Of a stretch of DNA of 64,000 bases, positions 8,915 to 17,281 are shown piece after piece (the first letter of the stretch is position 1; every line of letters begins with the position of its first letter). This DNA comes from JACCQS01 sp963766765 (lineage in GTDB: Bacteria > Actinomycetota > Actinomycetes > Mycobacteriales > Geodermatophilaceae). The notes beneath the pieces are model-generated. The model worked only from the letters and a program-made list of their open reading frames with translations, made no database searches and had not been told where the DNA came from. Both the position numbers and the translations under genes were made by a program. Where the stretch lies: contig CAVYBR010000007.1 of the NCBI GenBank assembly GCA_963766765.1, positions 62,001 through 126,000 of the forward strand, read 5' to 3'.

Positions 8915-9838
8915 TTACGGACAGGGCCCGGTGAACGCCGAGACGATCGAGCACACAAACGTCTGTTCGGTGGCTCGGAAGTTGGCAAGTGCGGCGTCGT
9001 TGACGTTCGCGTGGGTGAAGTCGACCGGCCCGACCTTGCTCGCCGTGAGGTAGACGGCCTGACAGTGGAATGCGCCGCTGGAGACACAGAACGTTTTCGT
9101 CTGCCCCACGAGCACGAGCTTGTCGTTGTTGGCGTGGCCGACGAGCACAGGCATCGTTATCTGTTGCCTGAGCGTCAAGGGACTCCAGCTCGGGGCAGGG
9201 GAGACGCCCTGCGTGCCGGAGAACGCGCGGTCGGCGAGGTATTGCACGTCCTGCTGCAGCGCGGGGGCGTGCGTGGGGCTCCCATCGCGCTTCGGTGTGT
9301 AGTTGATCCGACTGGGCGGCGCCTCAACGACGATGCAGTCCAGCGAGGGCCGTTTCGCACCGAGCATCAGGGCCATGTGCCCCCCGGAGGAAAAGCCGCT
9401 CGCGCAGATCGGGAAGTTCGGACCGTACCCCTCGAGGCCGTCCCAGAAGGCGCGGTAGATGTCGTACCACTGCAGCACGTTGTCGACGCCCGTGGGACCT
9501 GTTGCGGTGTTGGGAGTCACGTCGTAGGCGTCGCTGTGCTCGACCATCGCGACGGCATAGCCGCGGGAAAGCCAGCGGTTGGAAGCCTGCCGGTAGATGT
9601 TGTCTGGGGCGACCAGGTAGGGCTGCTGACTCTGCCAACCACCGCTGGCGATGAGGAAGATCATCCCGTGCAGCGGCTTTGCCGGGAAGGTCGTCGGGAA
9701 CGACAGTTCGTCGGCGCAAGGCCCTGCAGCCTCGAACGCACGAAGGCACTGGGGGTCTGCGGCTGAGGCCGGCCCGGCAGAAAAAATCACACCGACCGCC
9801 GCCATGATCATGGCTAGCCCAAACGACCTGATGCGCAC
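8915..9838 (-). CDS. secreted alpha/beta-hydrolase, copy 1 of tandem pair
   Basis: The GTG start at 9838 has GGGGAG upstream and opens a clear Sec signal peptide that ends after GPASA (about residue 22), giving 307 residues. The mature protein shows the nucleophile elbow GFSSGGH (GxSxG), VAMVEHSD, a possible acid region GHANND and a possible catalytic His in VDFTHANVN. Cysteines near both ends suggest disulfides outside the cell. It is paralogous along its whole length to 9906-10877. It is likely an extracellular esterase or peptidase-like hydrolase; the substrate is unknown. Confidence 0.8.
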   Translation of the reverse strand: MRIRSFGLAMIMAAVGVIFSAGPASAADPQCLRAFEAAGPCADELSFPTTFPAKPLHGMIFLIASGGWQSQQPYLVAPDNIYRQASNRWLSRGYAVAMVEHSDAYDVTPNTATGPTGVDNVLQWYDIYRAFWDGLEGYGPNFPICASGFSSGGHMALMLGAKRPSLDCIVVEAPPSRINYTPKRDGSPTHAPALQQDVQYLADRAFSGTQGVSPAPSWSPLTLRQQITMPVLVGHANNDKLVLVGQTKTFCVSSGAFHCQAVYLTASKVGPVDFTHANVNDAALANFRATEQTFVCSIVSAFTGPCP

Positions 9839-9905
9839 GTGTGTTGCTCCCCGAATTTGTTTGGTGCTGATTGGCACCGAGTGGCGCTGTCCGCAGCCTA
9901 GTCGA

Positions 9906-10877
9906 TCAACTGCATGGACCCGTAATGCGCGAGACGATCGCACACACCCAGGAGCGTTCCTTGGCCCGGAAATCGAGCAGGTCCTGATTGTTGACATCCG
10001 CGTGCGTGAAGTCGACCGGACCTGTCCCTCCTGCGCGGAGGTATTCCGATCTGCAATTGTCTGACGTTCGCGGACAGAAGGTGTGCGTCTGGTCCGAAGA
10101 CACCAGCGGGTCGTTGTTCGCATGTCCCATCAGGATCGGCATGTTGATCTGCCCCATCGAGTTCTGCTGGTACAGCGGACTCCACGTCCGCTGCGGGGAC
10201 ACGCCGTGCGTCCCGGAGAACGTGCGGTCGGCAAGATCCTGGACGTACGGGTCGAGCCCGGGCGCGCGGGTATTGCCGGCTGAGTAGTCGATCCGGCTGG
10301 GTGCGCCCTCAACGACGATGCAGTCCAAGGTCGCGCGGGTGGCACCCAGCATCAGGGCAAGGTGTCCGCCGGAGGAGAAGCCGGTCGCGCAGATCGGGAA
10401 GTTCGCTCCATAGCCGGGCTGGACATCCCAGTACGCGCGGTAGTTGTCGTACCACTGGAGAACGTTGATGTACGCGTAGTCACCCGTGGGGGTGTTGGCG
10501 AGCGCGTCGGTACCGTCGCTGTGCTCGACCATCGCGACGATGTATCCGCGGGCAACCCAGCGATCGAAGGCCTTGCGATAGAGGTCTCCGGCGTTGTTCG
10601 GGTCACCACTCTTCCAACCGCCGCTGCCGATGATGAGCATGAAACCGTGCGCTCTGGTGTCGGGGAAATTGGGCGGAAAGCCCACCTTCGCCACACAGGG
10701 TCCGCTCGCCTGACCGTCGCGGATGCAATAGGCGGCATCGGCAGACGCCGTCCCGGCGGTGAACATGACTGCGACGAAGCTCAGCCCGATGGATGCCACC
10801 GTCAGTATGGCCAGCCGGGCCCGCGAACGCGCTCCGGCACGAGATTGGCGGCACCGGAAAGAGCGGGCCTGGCGCAC
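9906..10877 (-). CDS. secreted alpha/beta-hydrolase, copy 2 of tandem pair
   Basis: This 323-residue protein starts at GTG 10877 with AGGGAG 6 nt upstream. An arginine-rich N-terminus leads into a hydrophobic signal ending near TASA. Matching blocks with copy 1 are GSGGW, VARGYIVAMVEHSD, NVLQWYDNYRAYWD, the nucleophile elbow GFSSGGH, FSGTHGVSP, GHANNDPLV and VDFTHADVN. The two genes are 67 bp apart and on the same strand, so the pair came from a local duplication. Secretion is well supported; the reaction catalysed is not known. Confidence 0.82.
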   Translation of the reverse strand: MRQARSFRCRQSRAGARSRARLAILTVASIGLSFVAVMFTAGTASADAAYCIRDGQASGPCVAKVGFPPNFPDTRAHGFMLIIGSGGWKSGDPNNAGDLYRKAFDRWVARGYIVAMVEHSDGTDALANTPTGDYAYINVLQWYDNYRAYWDVQPGYGANFPICATGFSSGGHLALMLGATRATLDCIVVEGAPSRIDYSAGNTRAPGLDPYVQDLADRTFSGTHGVSPQRTWSPLYQQNSMGQINMPILMGHANNDPLVSSDQTHTFCPRTSDNCRSEYLRAGGTGPVDFTHADVNNQDLLDFRAKERSWVCAIVSRITGPCS

Positions 10878-10999
10878 GGGTGCTCCCTAATGGTTCATGG
10901 GGGAATGCGCAGCACCGGTGTAGCCCCGCTAACGCGCAGTAGATCAACAACTACCGACCGTAGCTGATCTTGGTCGAAAACGAGAATCGCGAGCGCCGG

Positions 11000-12073
11000 C
11001 TACTCCGGGAGCAGCAGCATCGAGTCACCGAACTCATGCCAGAGATACCGCTCGGCCACGGCGGCGGAGTACGCCTGCGCGACAAACTCCGGACCGGCAA
11101 CCGCTTCGAGCAGGAGCAGATGACTCGCCTCGGGCTCGTGCAAGCCCGTGATGAGGCCGCTGACCGCTCGCGGTCGCCGGTCGGGTCCCATGACGAGATC
11201 CGTCCAGCCCGCTGTCTCAGCCACGTGGCCATCAGGACGGACCGCGGTTTCCAACGCCCGTACAACGGTTGTGCCGACCGCAACTACACGGCCGCCGGCC
11301 GCCCGGGTCGCCCCGACCAGGCGAGCAGTGACCTCCGGGACGGCGAACCACTCGGGCATCGGCGGCTCGTGCGACTCCGGGCTCGCGACGCCGGCGTGCA
11401 AGACGATCGGCGCGACGGCGATGCCTCGGGCTATGGCACGAGTCAGAACCTGGGTGGTGAATGGTCTTCCGGCGCTGGCCATCTCGGCACTGCCAACCGG
11501 CTCTGAGTCGGCGTCGAGCGCGTAGACCGTTTGGTAGTCGGTCAGCGGGAATCGTCGCGATTGATATCCGTACGTGATCGGCCTTCCGTACCGGCGCAGG
11601 TAGGCGGCATGCGCCAGTCCGGGGGAGATCGACGCGCGCCACAGCCGCGTCGCGCACATCGATGCGTCCGGGTAGGGCTCGAGCAGCCGCAGGGTCCGTC
11701 CGCCGGGAATGGAGATTGTTGTGCCGGCGATCAGTCCGCGCTCGGGCCCGGAGTTGTCGGCCAACCGGATCTCGACGACCCAGGTTCGGTCGGGAAGGGG
11801 CGTCGAGACGTGTACGGGACGGCGGTCGCCATCCCCGACCGCTGCGTCGACGGCCGCCGGCAGCGTGGGAGACGTGTTGACGACCAACAGGTCTCCCGGC
11901 GCGAGCAGATCGGGAAGGTCCCGAAAGCTGTGCGAGTCGACGGTGCCGCGGATCGAGGCGAGAAGTCGGACTTCATCCCGCTGGAGCCCTCGGTACTCCG
12001 CAGGCTCGGTGGCGATACTGCCGGAAGGGATGGCGAAGCGGGTCTGGGGCTGCGGGGCGACCAAGGTGGTCAC
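11000..12073 (-). CDS. queA: QueA-like S-adenosylmethionine:tRNA ribosyltransferase-isomerase
   Basis: Bacterial QueA transfers and rearranges the ribosyl group of SAM onto preQ1-modified tRNA to make epoxyqueuosine. This 357-residue protein has QueA-like segments: LLVVNTSPTLPAAV, RPITYGYQSRRFPL, a GRPFTTQVL stretch, a VVAVGTTVVRALE region and SGLITGLHEPEASHLLLL. It is divergent from the canonical enzyme, as often happens in actinobacteria, and no other queuosine gene is visible nearby. Its start overlaps the stop of the SDR gene (ATGA), so the two are translationally coupled. The family is likely; the exact activity is less sure. Confidence 0.8.
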   Translation of the reverse strand: MTTLVAPQPQTRFAIPSGSIATEPAEYRGLQRDEVRLLASIRGTVDSHSFRDLPDLLAPGDLLVVNTSPTLPAAVDAAVGDGDRRPVHVSTPLPDRTWVVEIRLADNSGPERGLIAGTTISIPGGRTLRLLEPYPDASMCATRLWRASISPGLAHAAYLRRYGRPITYGYQSRRFPLTDYQTVYALDADSEPVGSAEMASAGRPFTTQVLTRAIARGIAVAPIVLHAGVASPESHEPPMPEWFAVPEVTARLVGATRAAGGRVVAVGTTVVRALETAVRPDGHVAETAGWTDLVMGPDRRPRAVSGLITGLHEPEASHLLLLEAVAGPEFVAQAYSAAVAERYLWHEFGDSMLLLPE

Positions 12074-12795
12074 GCGGTCACCTGCGGCAGCAACGCCGAA
12101 GCGCGGTAGCGAGCACTGGGCAACTCGCCCTCGATCAGCCGAGTGAGGGCAGGCAGCACCGTCTCCGGTTCCGGACGGTCACTGATGTCCTCGCCGGGAA
12201 AGGCTTCGGCATGCATGTCGGTACGCATGTCCCCGGGGTCGAGGGCATAGATCCGAAGCCCCGGATGCTCCGCGCCCAGGATATTCGTCAGCTGGTCCAG
12301 CGCGGCCTTCGACGATCCGTATCCGCCCCAGCCCTCGTACGCCTCGACGGCGGCATCGGAGGAGACATTGATGACCCGGCCCGACCGGCGGACCAGATGC
12401 GGGAGGGCGAGTTGGATCAGCGCTAGAGGGGCGAAGACGTTCGCGGCGTAGACGGTGCTCAGGATCTCGAGCGGATAGTCGGCCAGTGCCGGCTGCGGGC
12501 TCGGCCCGAGCAGCGAAGCATTGTTGACCAGCAGATCCAGTCCCTCGTACCGGACGATCTCGTCGATCAGGTCGGCGCGGTGGAGTGGGTCGGCGACGTC
12601 ACCTTGCACGATGTGCAGCGCATGCGGATCGGCTGCCTGAGCGCGGAGCCGATCGAGCGCGGCGCCATCGCGCCCGTCGGTGATGACGTGCCAGCCCGTG
12701 CGGAGCAGGTCCAGCGTCAGGGCTCGGCCCAGGCCGCGGGAGCCTCCGGTTACCAGAGCGGTACGGGGTGGGCTCGGATTTGTGTCAGTGGTCAT
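12070..12795 (-). CDS. short-chain dehydrogenase/reductase
   Basis: A classical SDR of 241 residues with the nucleotide-binding TGGSRGLG motif at residues 16-23, an NNAS stretch (LLVNNASLLG) and the catalytic YGSSK (YxxxK). ATG 12795 is chosen because it directly precedes MTTDTN and lies next to the divergent SoxR-type operator. It is divergent from soxR, so it may be a SoxR target, and it is coupled to the downstream queA-like gene. The substrate is unknown. Confidence 0.88.
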   Translation of the reverse strand: MTTDTNPSPPRTALVTGGSRGLGRALTLDLLRTGWHVITDGRDGAALDRLRAQAADPHALHIVQGDVADPLHRADLIDEIVRYEGLDLLVNNASLLGPSPQPALADYPLEILSTVYAANVFAPLALIQLALPHLVRRSGRVINVSSDAAVEAYEGWGGYGSSKAALDQLTNILGAEHPGLRIYALDPGDMRTDMHAEAFPGEDISDRPEPETVLPALTRLIEGELPSARYRASALLPQVTA

Positions 12796-12808
12796 GTACC
12801 GAGAATGC

Positions 12809-12824
12809 AAGTTAAAGTGAACTT
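12809..12824. promoter_or_regulatory. inverted repeat, candidate SoxR operator
   Basis: AAGTT (12809-12813) and AACTT (12820-12824) form an inverted repeat; the arms extend imperfectly to ATGcAAGTT and AACTTcAT. It lies between the divergent SDR and soxR genes, 14 bp from the SDR start. Its CAAGTTAA-type core resembles MerR/SoxR boxes. Binding by SoxR is inference. Confidence 0.55.
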
Positions 12825-12869
12825 CATGTCAAGGGCTGAGTGGCGATCGACCGATTGGAGCTGAACACT

Positions 12870-13379
12870 GTGGCGATGAACAGCGCCCCGAGGAAGAGCG
12901 TTGAGCTGGTGCCCATCGGTCAACTCGCTCGCCGGGCCGGGATGGCGCCTTCGGCCCTGCGCTACTACGAATCCGAGGGGCTGATCCAGTCGAGTCGCAG
13001 CGGCGGAGGTCAGCGCCGATACGAACGCGGCGTGCTGCGTCGACTCGCTTTCATCCGCGCCGCACAGAACGTGGGTCTGTCGTTGGAGGAGATCCGGGCC
13101 GCCTTGTCCACGCTGCCAGCCGGGCGGTCACCCACTCGGGCGGACTGGGGGCGACTCTCTCGATCCTGGCGGGCCAGGCTCGACGAGCAGATCGCCGGCC
13201 TGACCAACCTGCGGGATGGACTGACCTCCTGCATCGGTTGCGGATGCCTGTCCCTGAAGCGTTGTGCGCTCAGCAATCCCAACGACGTCATGGCTGCGTT
13301 CGGGTCCGGGGCTCGGTATCTGCCAAGCGTCCTGCGCCGCGGAGGTCCACGTCAGTCGGGTGGAACCGGGCCGGCTTGA
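12870..13379 (+). CDS. soxR: redox-sensing MerR-family regulator SoxR
   Basis: The protein has an N-terminal MerR winged helix-turn-helix (IGQLARRAGMAPSALRYYESEGL), a dimerisation helix and the [2Fe-2S] cluster motif C-x2-C-x-C-x5-C (CIGCGCLSLKRC, Cys at about residues 121, 124, 126 and 132). All four cysteines are present, so it should sense redox-cycling agents. GTG 12870 is preferred because GGAG lies 9 nt upstream; ATG 12876 and GTG 12840 are alternatives. The stop codon lies 28 bp inside the convergent nei-like gene. The divergent SDR gene is the obvious candidate target. Confidence 0.92.
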   Translation: MAMNSAPRKSVELVPIGQLARRAGMAPSALRYYESEGLIQSSRSGGGQRRYERGVLRRLAFIRAAQNVGLSLEEIRAALSTLPAGRSPTRADWGRLSRSWRARLDEQIAGLTNLRDGLTSCIGCGCLSLKRCALSNPNDVMAAFGSGARYLPSVLRRGGPRQSGGTGPA

Positions 13380-14161
13380 CAGGTGGGGCACCAGTAGAGC
13401 TTGCGCATTTGCAGCAGCCGCATCCGCACCGGCGTTCCACAGATCCGACAGGGCAGCCCGGTTCGGCGGTACACGTAGTGCGCGTCCTCATGCCGTACGT
13501 ACCCGCGCTTGCGTCCGCGGTCAATCGGGAGGGTCGTGACGATCCGGCCGGTACGTAGTCCTGCCCGCATCAACCTGACCAGATCGCGCCACAGCGCGTC
13601 CCACTGCTGCCGCGTCAGCTCCCGACCCGGCCGATAAGGCGCGATCCGGTGTCGGAAGAGGACTTCGGCTCGGTAGACGTTGCCGACACCGGACAGCACC
13701 GATTGGTCCATCAACAGTCCTGCGATGGGTGCCCGACTTCGGGAGATGCGCGCGTACGCGGGATCGCCGTTCGGCCTGGCCCGCAGTGGATCTGGGCCTA
13801 GGCGGGACTTGAGTGCTTTGGCCTCGCCCGGAGTCAGCACCTCGCATGCGGTCGCGCCGCGAAGGTCCGTCCAGAACCCGTCCACCACCCAGCGCATCCG
13901 GATGGCGCCTCGAGCTTCCGGCGGCACACCGGTGCCGGACATGTATTTCCCGAAGAGTCCGAGATGGACATGCACGATCTGATCGCCGAACGCCGCGAAG
14001 AGATGCTTGCCGTGCGCTGTCACCCCGTCGAGGATTCGATCGTCGATCAAGGCCGCCCCGTGCTCGAAGCGTCCTTGGGGGCTGCTGACGCGGACCGGCT
14101 TGCCGGCAAATCGCTCCGTTTGATCGCGCGCGAGGCCATGGAGCGTATGACCTTCGGGCAC
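13352..14161 (-). CDS. Fpg/Nei-family DNA glycosylase (endonuclease VIII-like)
   Basis: Removes oxidised bases from DNA and cleaves the abasic site. The protein begins PEGHTLH after the initiator, giving the catalytic Pro2 and Glu3 of the family, and ends with a four-cysteine zinc finger (CRICG and CPTC, about residues 237-260). The PEGH start is typical of the Nei-type actinobacterial subgroup rather than Fpg. It has 269 residues and a GTG start at 14161. Its 3' end overlaps soxR by 28 bp tail to tail. Proximity to soxR fits an oxidative-stress theme but does not prove co-regulation. Confidence 0.9.
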   Translation of the reverse strand: MPEGHTLHGLARDQTERFAGKPVRVSSPQGRFEHGAALIDDRILDGVTAHGKHLFAAFGDQIVHVHLGLFGKYMSGTGVPPEARGAIRMRWVVDGFWTDLRGATACEVLTPGEAKALKSRLGPDPLRARPNGDPAYARISRSRAPIAGLLMDQSVLSGVGNVYRAEVLFRHRIAPYRPGRELTRQQWDALWRDLVRLMRAGLRTGRIVTTLPIDRGRKRGYVRHEDAHYVYRRTGLPCRICGTPVRMRLLQMRKLYWCPTCQAGPVPPD

Positions 14162-14185
14162 TCCGAGAAGTCTGCCATGAACCCC

Positions 14186-15445
14186 TCAGCTGGCGAGGTC
14201 GCGCAGTACGTCAGCCAGTCCTCGTACGCCCGCGGCACAGTCACCGAGCTCGGCGAACTCGTCGGGTGAGTGGGAGATCCCGGTGGGGTTACGAACGAAG
14301 AGCATCGCCGTGGGGATGCCGGCCGCAGACAGCACACCGGCGTCGTGTCCGGCCGCAGTGGGCAGCACCGGGGCGCCGCCGAGCACGGACGCCAGCCGAT
14401 CGCGAAGGGGCACGTCGAACCTGACCAAGTCGCTCCAGGACTCCACGCTCACCGTCAGCTCGGTCCCGTCCCTGCCGGCCCGATCTGTGGCCTGCCTGGT
14501 CACCTCATTGAGGAGGGCGTCGAGGATTGCTGGGTCTTCGGCCCGCGCATCGAGCCAGGCGGTAACCTCGGATGGGATTGCGTTGGTTCCGTTGGGCTGC
14601 ACAGAGATTCGTCCGAATGTAGCCCGCGCGTCGAGTGTCCTGGCCTGCTTGTTGGCAGCCAGGGCGGTCATGGCATAGGTGAGCATCGGATCGGCGCGAT
14701 CGGACATCAGGGTGCTTCCCGCGTGGTCGGCGCGGCCGGTGAATGCGAAGCGGTATCGACCGTGCGGCCAGATCTCGCTGGCTACGCCGACCGGAGCGCC
14801 GAGCTCGATCAAGGAGCGACCCTGCTCAACGTGCAGTTCGATGAAGCTGCCGACCCGGGCCAGTGCCTCGGGGTCAGCGGCCAGCAGGTGGGGAGTGCGG
14901 CCAGCCCAGGCCATCGCGTCCGCATAAGTCTTCCCGTCCAGGTCAGTCAGCGCTCGCGCCCGATCGGGGTCCAGCGCACCGGTGAGCAGTCGCGATCCGC
15001 TACAGGCAACGCCGAACCGGGCACCTTCCTCGTCGCTGAAGCACGCGACCGCGATCGGCCGGGCCGGACTGAACTCCTGGGCCAACAGCAGATCGATGGC
15101 GGCAAAGGCAGAGACCACTCCCAGCGGCCCGTCGAAGGCACCGCCTTCGGGTACGGAGTCCAGATGTGAGCCCGTCGCCACCCCGGGGCCGGAGTCCGGA
15201 TCTCCCCACCACGCCCACTGGTTACCGGCGCGGTCAACTGTCACGGTCAACCCGCGGCGCGTCGCCTCCTGCTCGAACCAGTCGCGCAATTGGGCGTCCT
15301 CAGGGGTCAGCGCGAAACGGCGGTAGCCGGCGCTGGCCTTCGAGCGGCCCACGTCGGCAAGGTCTGCCCACATCGCCTCGAAGCTGGCCGGGTTGCTCAT
15401 CGGCCGGCTCGCCGAGGGCGCGTGCTCGCCAGCCGCGGACGTCAT
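14186..15445 (-). CDS. M20-family amidohydrolase (allantoate amidohydrolase / N-carbamoyl amino acid hydrolase type)
   Basis: A zinc hydrolase of 419 residues with TGSHLDSVPEGG and DGPLGV metal-ligand segments, the FSDEEGARFG motif with the general base, IELHVEQG, and the lid-domain stretch GRADHAGST. These identify the AllC/HyuC branch of peptidase family M20. The start ATG 15445 overlaps the hutH stop (ATGA), so both are translated from one message. That coupling suggests a job in histidine breakdown, possibly on the N-formimino- or N-formyl-glutamate step, rather than purine use. This is inference from context. Confidence 0.87.
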   Translation of the reverse strand: MTSAAGEHAPSASRPMSNPASFEAMWADLADVGRSKASAGYRRFALTPEDAQLRDWFEQEATRRGLTVTVDRAGNQWAWWGDPDSGPGVATGSHLDSVPEGGAFDGPLGVVSAFAAIDLLLAQEFSPARPIAVACFSDEEGARFGVACSGSRLLTGALDPDRARALTDLDGKTYADAMAWAGRTPHLLAADPEALARVGSFIELHVEQGRSLIELGAPVGVASEIWPHGRYRFAFTGRADHAGSTLMSDRADPMLTYAMTALAANKQARTLDARATFGRISVQPNGTNAIPSEVTAWLDARAEDPAILDALLNEVTRQATDRAGRDGTELTVSVESWSDLVRFDVPLRDRLASVLGGAPVLPTAAGHDAGVLSAAGIPTAMLFVRNPTGISHSPDEFAELGDCAAGVRGLADVLRDLAS

Positions 15446-16998
15446 CGCAATGCTCCGCTGACTGTCTCGACGGCAGCGATGAGTTCACCGGATTCCAGAA
15501 GTTCCACCACGGCCTCGATCTCCGGAGACAGGTAACGATCCGGGCCGGGGCCTGCGACCTGGGAACGTACCGTGTCCCGCGCAGCCCCCGTGGCCGGGCC
15601 CGGTGCCAGCGGCGCCCGAAGATCCAACGCCCTTGCTGCAGTGAGGATTTCGATGGCCAGCACCCGGCGCAAACCGTCCAGAGCGCGGCGCAGTTTCAGA
15701 CCTGCCGCCCAGCCCATCGACACGTGGTCTTCCTGCATCGCGCTGGACGGGATCGAGTCCACACTCGCGGGAGCGGCGAGTCGCTTCAGTTCACTGACGA
15801 TCCCGGCAGCCGCGTATTGCGCGATCATGTGGCCGGAGTCCACGCCCGGATCGCGGGCGAGGAATGGCGGCAAGCCATGGCTGCGCGCGGGATCCAATAG
15901 GCGATCAGTCCGCCGCTCGCTCATCGAGGCCAGGTCGGCCACCCCGATGGCGAGGAAGTCCAGCACATAGCCGACAGGCGCCCCATGGAAATTGCCGTTG
16001 GACTCCACTCGACCATCAGGCAGCAGAACCGGATTGTCGATGGTGCTGGCCAACTCTCGCCCCGCAACAGTCTCAGCGTGGGCGAGCGTGTCCCGTACGG
16101 CGCCGGCAACCTGTGGCGCGCAGCGCAGCGAGTAGGCATCCTGCACGATCGGGCAATCGGCCGGATCGACCTGATGCGAGGCGACGATCTCGGAGCCCTC
16201 CAAGAGCACGCGGAGATTCGCCGCGGCTATGGCTTGGCCGGGGTGCGGTCTGAGCTCCTGGAGGTCCTCGGCGAAGACTCGGTTGGTGCCGAGTAAGGCC
16301 TCGACGCTCATGGCCGCGGAGATGTCGGCAGCCACCAGCAGGGCATGCAGATCATGGGCGGCCAGTAACAGCATCCCGAGCATGCCGTCGGTGCCGTTGA
16401 TCAGGGCGAGCCCTTCCTTTTCGGCAAGGGTGACCGGCTTCAGGCCGGCCGCGACCAGCGCATCAGCGGCCGAAGTCGGCTTTCCGCGGCCGTCGCGAAC
16501 ATTGCCTTCGCCCATCAGTGCCAACGCCACGTGGGCCAATGGGGCCAGATCCCCGGAGCAGCCCAGCGAACCGTATTCGCCCACGACCGGCGTGATACCG
16601 GCGTTGAGCAGTCCGACGAGCGCGAGTGCGGTCTCCGGTCGTACCCCGGTCCGGCCGCTGGCGAGGGTCCGGAGCCGGAGCAGCATCATCGCGCGGACGA
16701 CCTCGCGGTCCACCTCCCGTCCGGTGCTCGCCGCGTGCGAACGGATCAGTGAGCGCTGCAAGTCGGCCCGCCGCTGCGGCGGGATGTGCGCGGTGGCCAG
16801 GGCGCCGAAGCCGGTCGACACCCCGTACACCGGGGTCGACGAGGCGGCCAGCCGATCCACGAACCCGCGGGCCTCCGCCAGTGTCGCTAGGGCGACCTCG
16901 GTCAACAGGACCCGTGCGTCTGCCCGCGCTACGGAAACGACGTGGTCGCCGTCGAGGCGGCCACTGCCGACCTCGACGACGGTGTCGATGGGGGCCAT
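15442..16998 (-). CDS. hutH: histidine ammonia-lyase
   Basis: HutH removes ammonia from L-histidine to give trans-urocanate. Seen in the sequence are the active-site loop YGVSTGFGALA, the MIO-forming region GCSGDLAPLAH with Cys147-Ser148-Gly149 instead of the textbook Ala-Ser-Gly, QDAYSLRC-type and NPVL segments, and SMQEDHVSMG near the C-terminus. The length from ATG 16998 is 518 residues. A GTG at 17025 is an alternative start, and no strong ribosome site distinguishes them. The gene is coupled to the M20 hydrolase; hutU and a formiminoglutamate-processing gene are not in the window. Confidence 0.95.
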   Translation of the reverse strand: MAPIDTVVEVGSGRLDGDHVVSVARADARVLLTEVALATLAEARGFVDRLAASSTPVYGVSTGFGALATAHIPPQRRADLQRSLIRSHAASTGREVDREVVRAMMLLRLRTLASGRTGVRPETALALVGLLNAGITPVVGEYGSLGCSGDLAPLAHVALALMGEGNVRDGRGKPTSAADALVAAGLKPVTLAEKEGLALINGTDGMLGMLLLAAHDLHALLVAADISAAMSVEALLGTNRVFAEDLQELRPHPGQAIAAANLRVLLEGSEIVASHQVDPADCPIVQDAYSLRCAPQVAGAVRDTLAHAETVAGRELASTIDNPVLLPDGRVESNGNFHGAPVGYVLDFLAIGVADLASMSERRTDRLLDPARSHGLPPFLARDPGVDSGHMIAQYAAAGIVSELKRLAAPASVDSIPSSAMQEDHVSMGWAAGLKLRRALDGLRRVLAIEILTAARALDLRAPLAPGPATGAARDTVRSQVAGPGPDRYLSPEIEAVVELLESGELIAAVETVSGALR

Positions 16999-17052
16999 CA
17001 CGCGAGTCAGGCTACGACCTGCCACCGGGGCGCGTGCCTAGAGTCTGATGTC

Positions 17053-17238
17053 GTGGAAGAGACCGACAAGGGGCGAAACGACCAAACGGGGGAGCCGGAG
17101 TCGCCCGCCGCGCCCGAACCCGACAAGACGGCGGCAGAGCTCGATGTCGGTTGGGGCAGCTTTCTGGACGAATCCGACAACCCCACGGACGACGACGAGC
17201 GTCTGCTTCGCGAGCGCCCTCCGCACTGGGAGGGCTAG
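17053..17238 (+). CDS. small acidic conserved-looking protein
   Basis: An ORF of 61 residues from GTG 17053, preceded by a -10-like TAGAGT (17039-17044) that ends 8 nt before the start, suggesting a leaderless message. The N-terminal half is acidic and proline-rich. The C-terminal half (VGWGSFLDESD, then DDDERLLRERPPHWEG) looks like a defined motif of small actinobacterial proteins I have seen without a known role. It is divergent from hutH. No function is assigned. Confidence 0.6.
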   Translation: MEETDKGRNDQTGEPESPAAPEPDKTAAELDVGWGSFLDESDNPTDDDERLLRERPPHWEG

Positions 17239-17260
17239 GGGTCGTCTCAGAGCTATCAAA

Positions 17261-17281
17261 CATGTATCTTCTAGATATATG
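17261..17281. promoter_or_regulatory. near-palindromic PadR operator overlapping -10 and start codon
   Basis: CATGTATCT (17261-17269) and AGATATATG (17273-17281) are inverted with one mismatch around a 3-nt centre. The left arm covers a -10-like TATCTT (17265-17270), and the right arm includes the ATG of the padR gene. ATGTAT-type palindromes are common PadR sites, so autorepression is likely. Confidence 0.65.
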
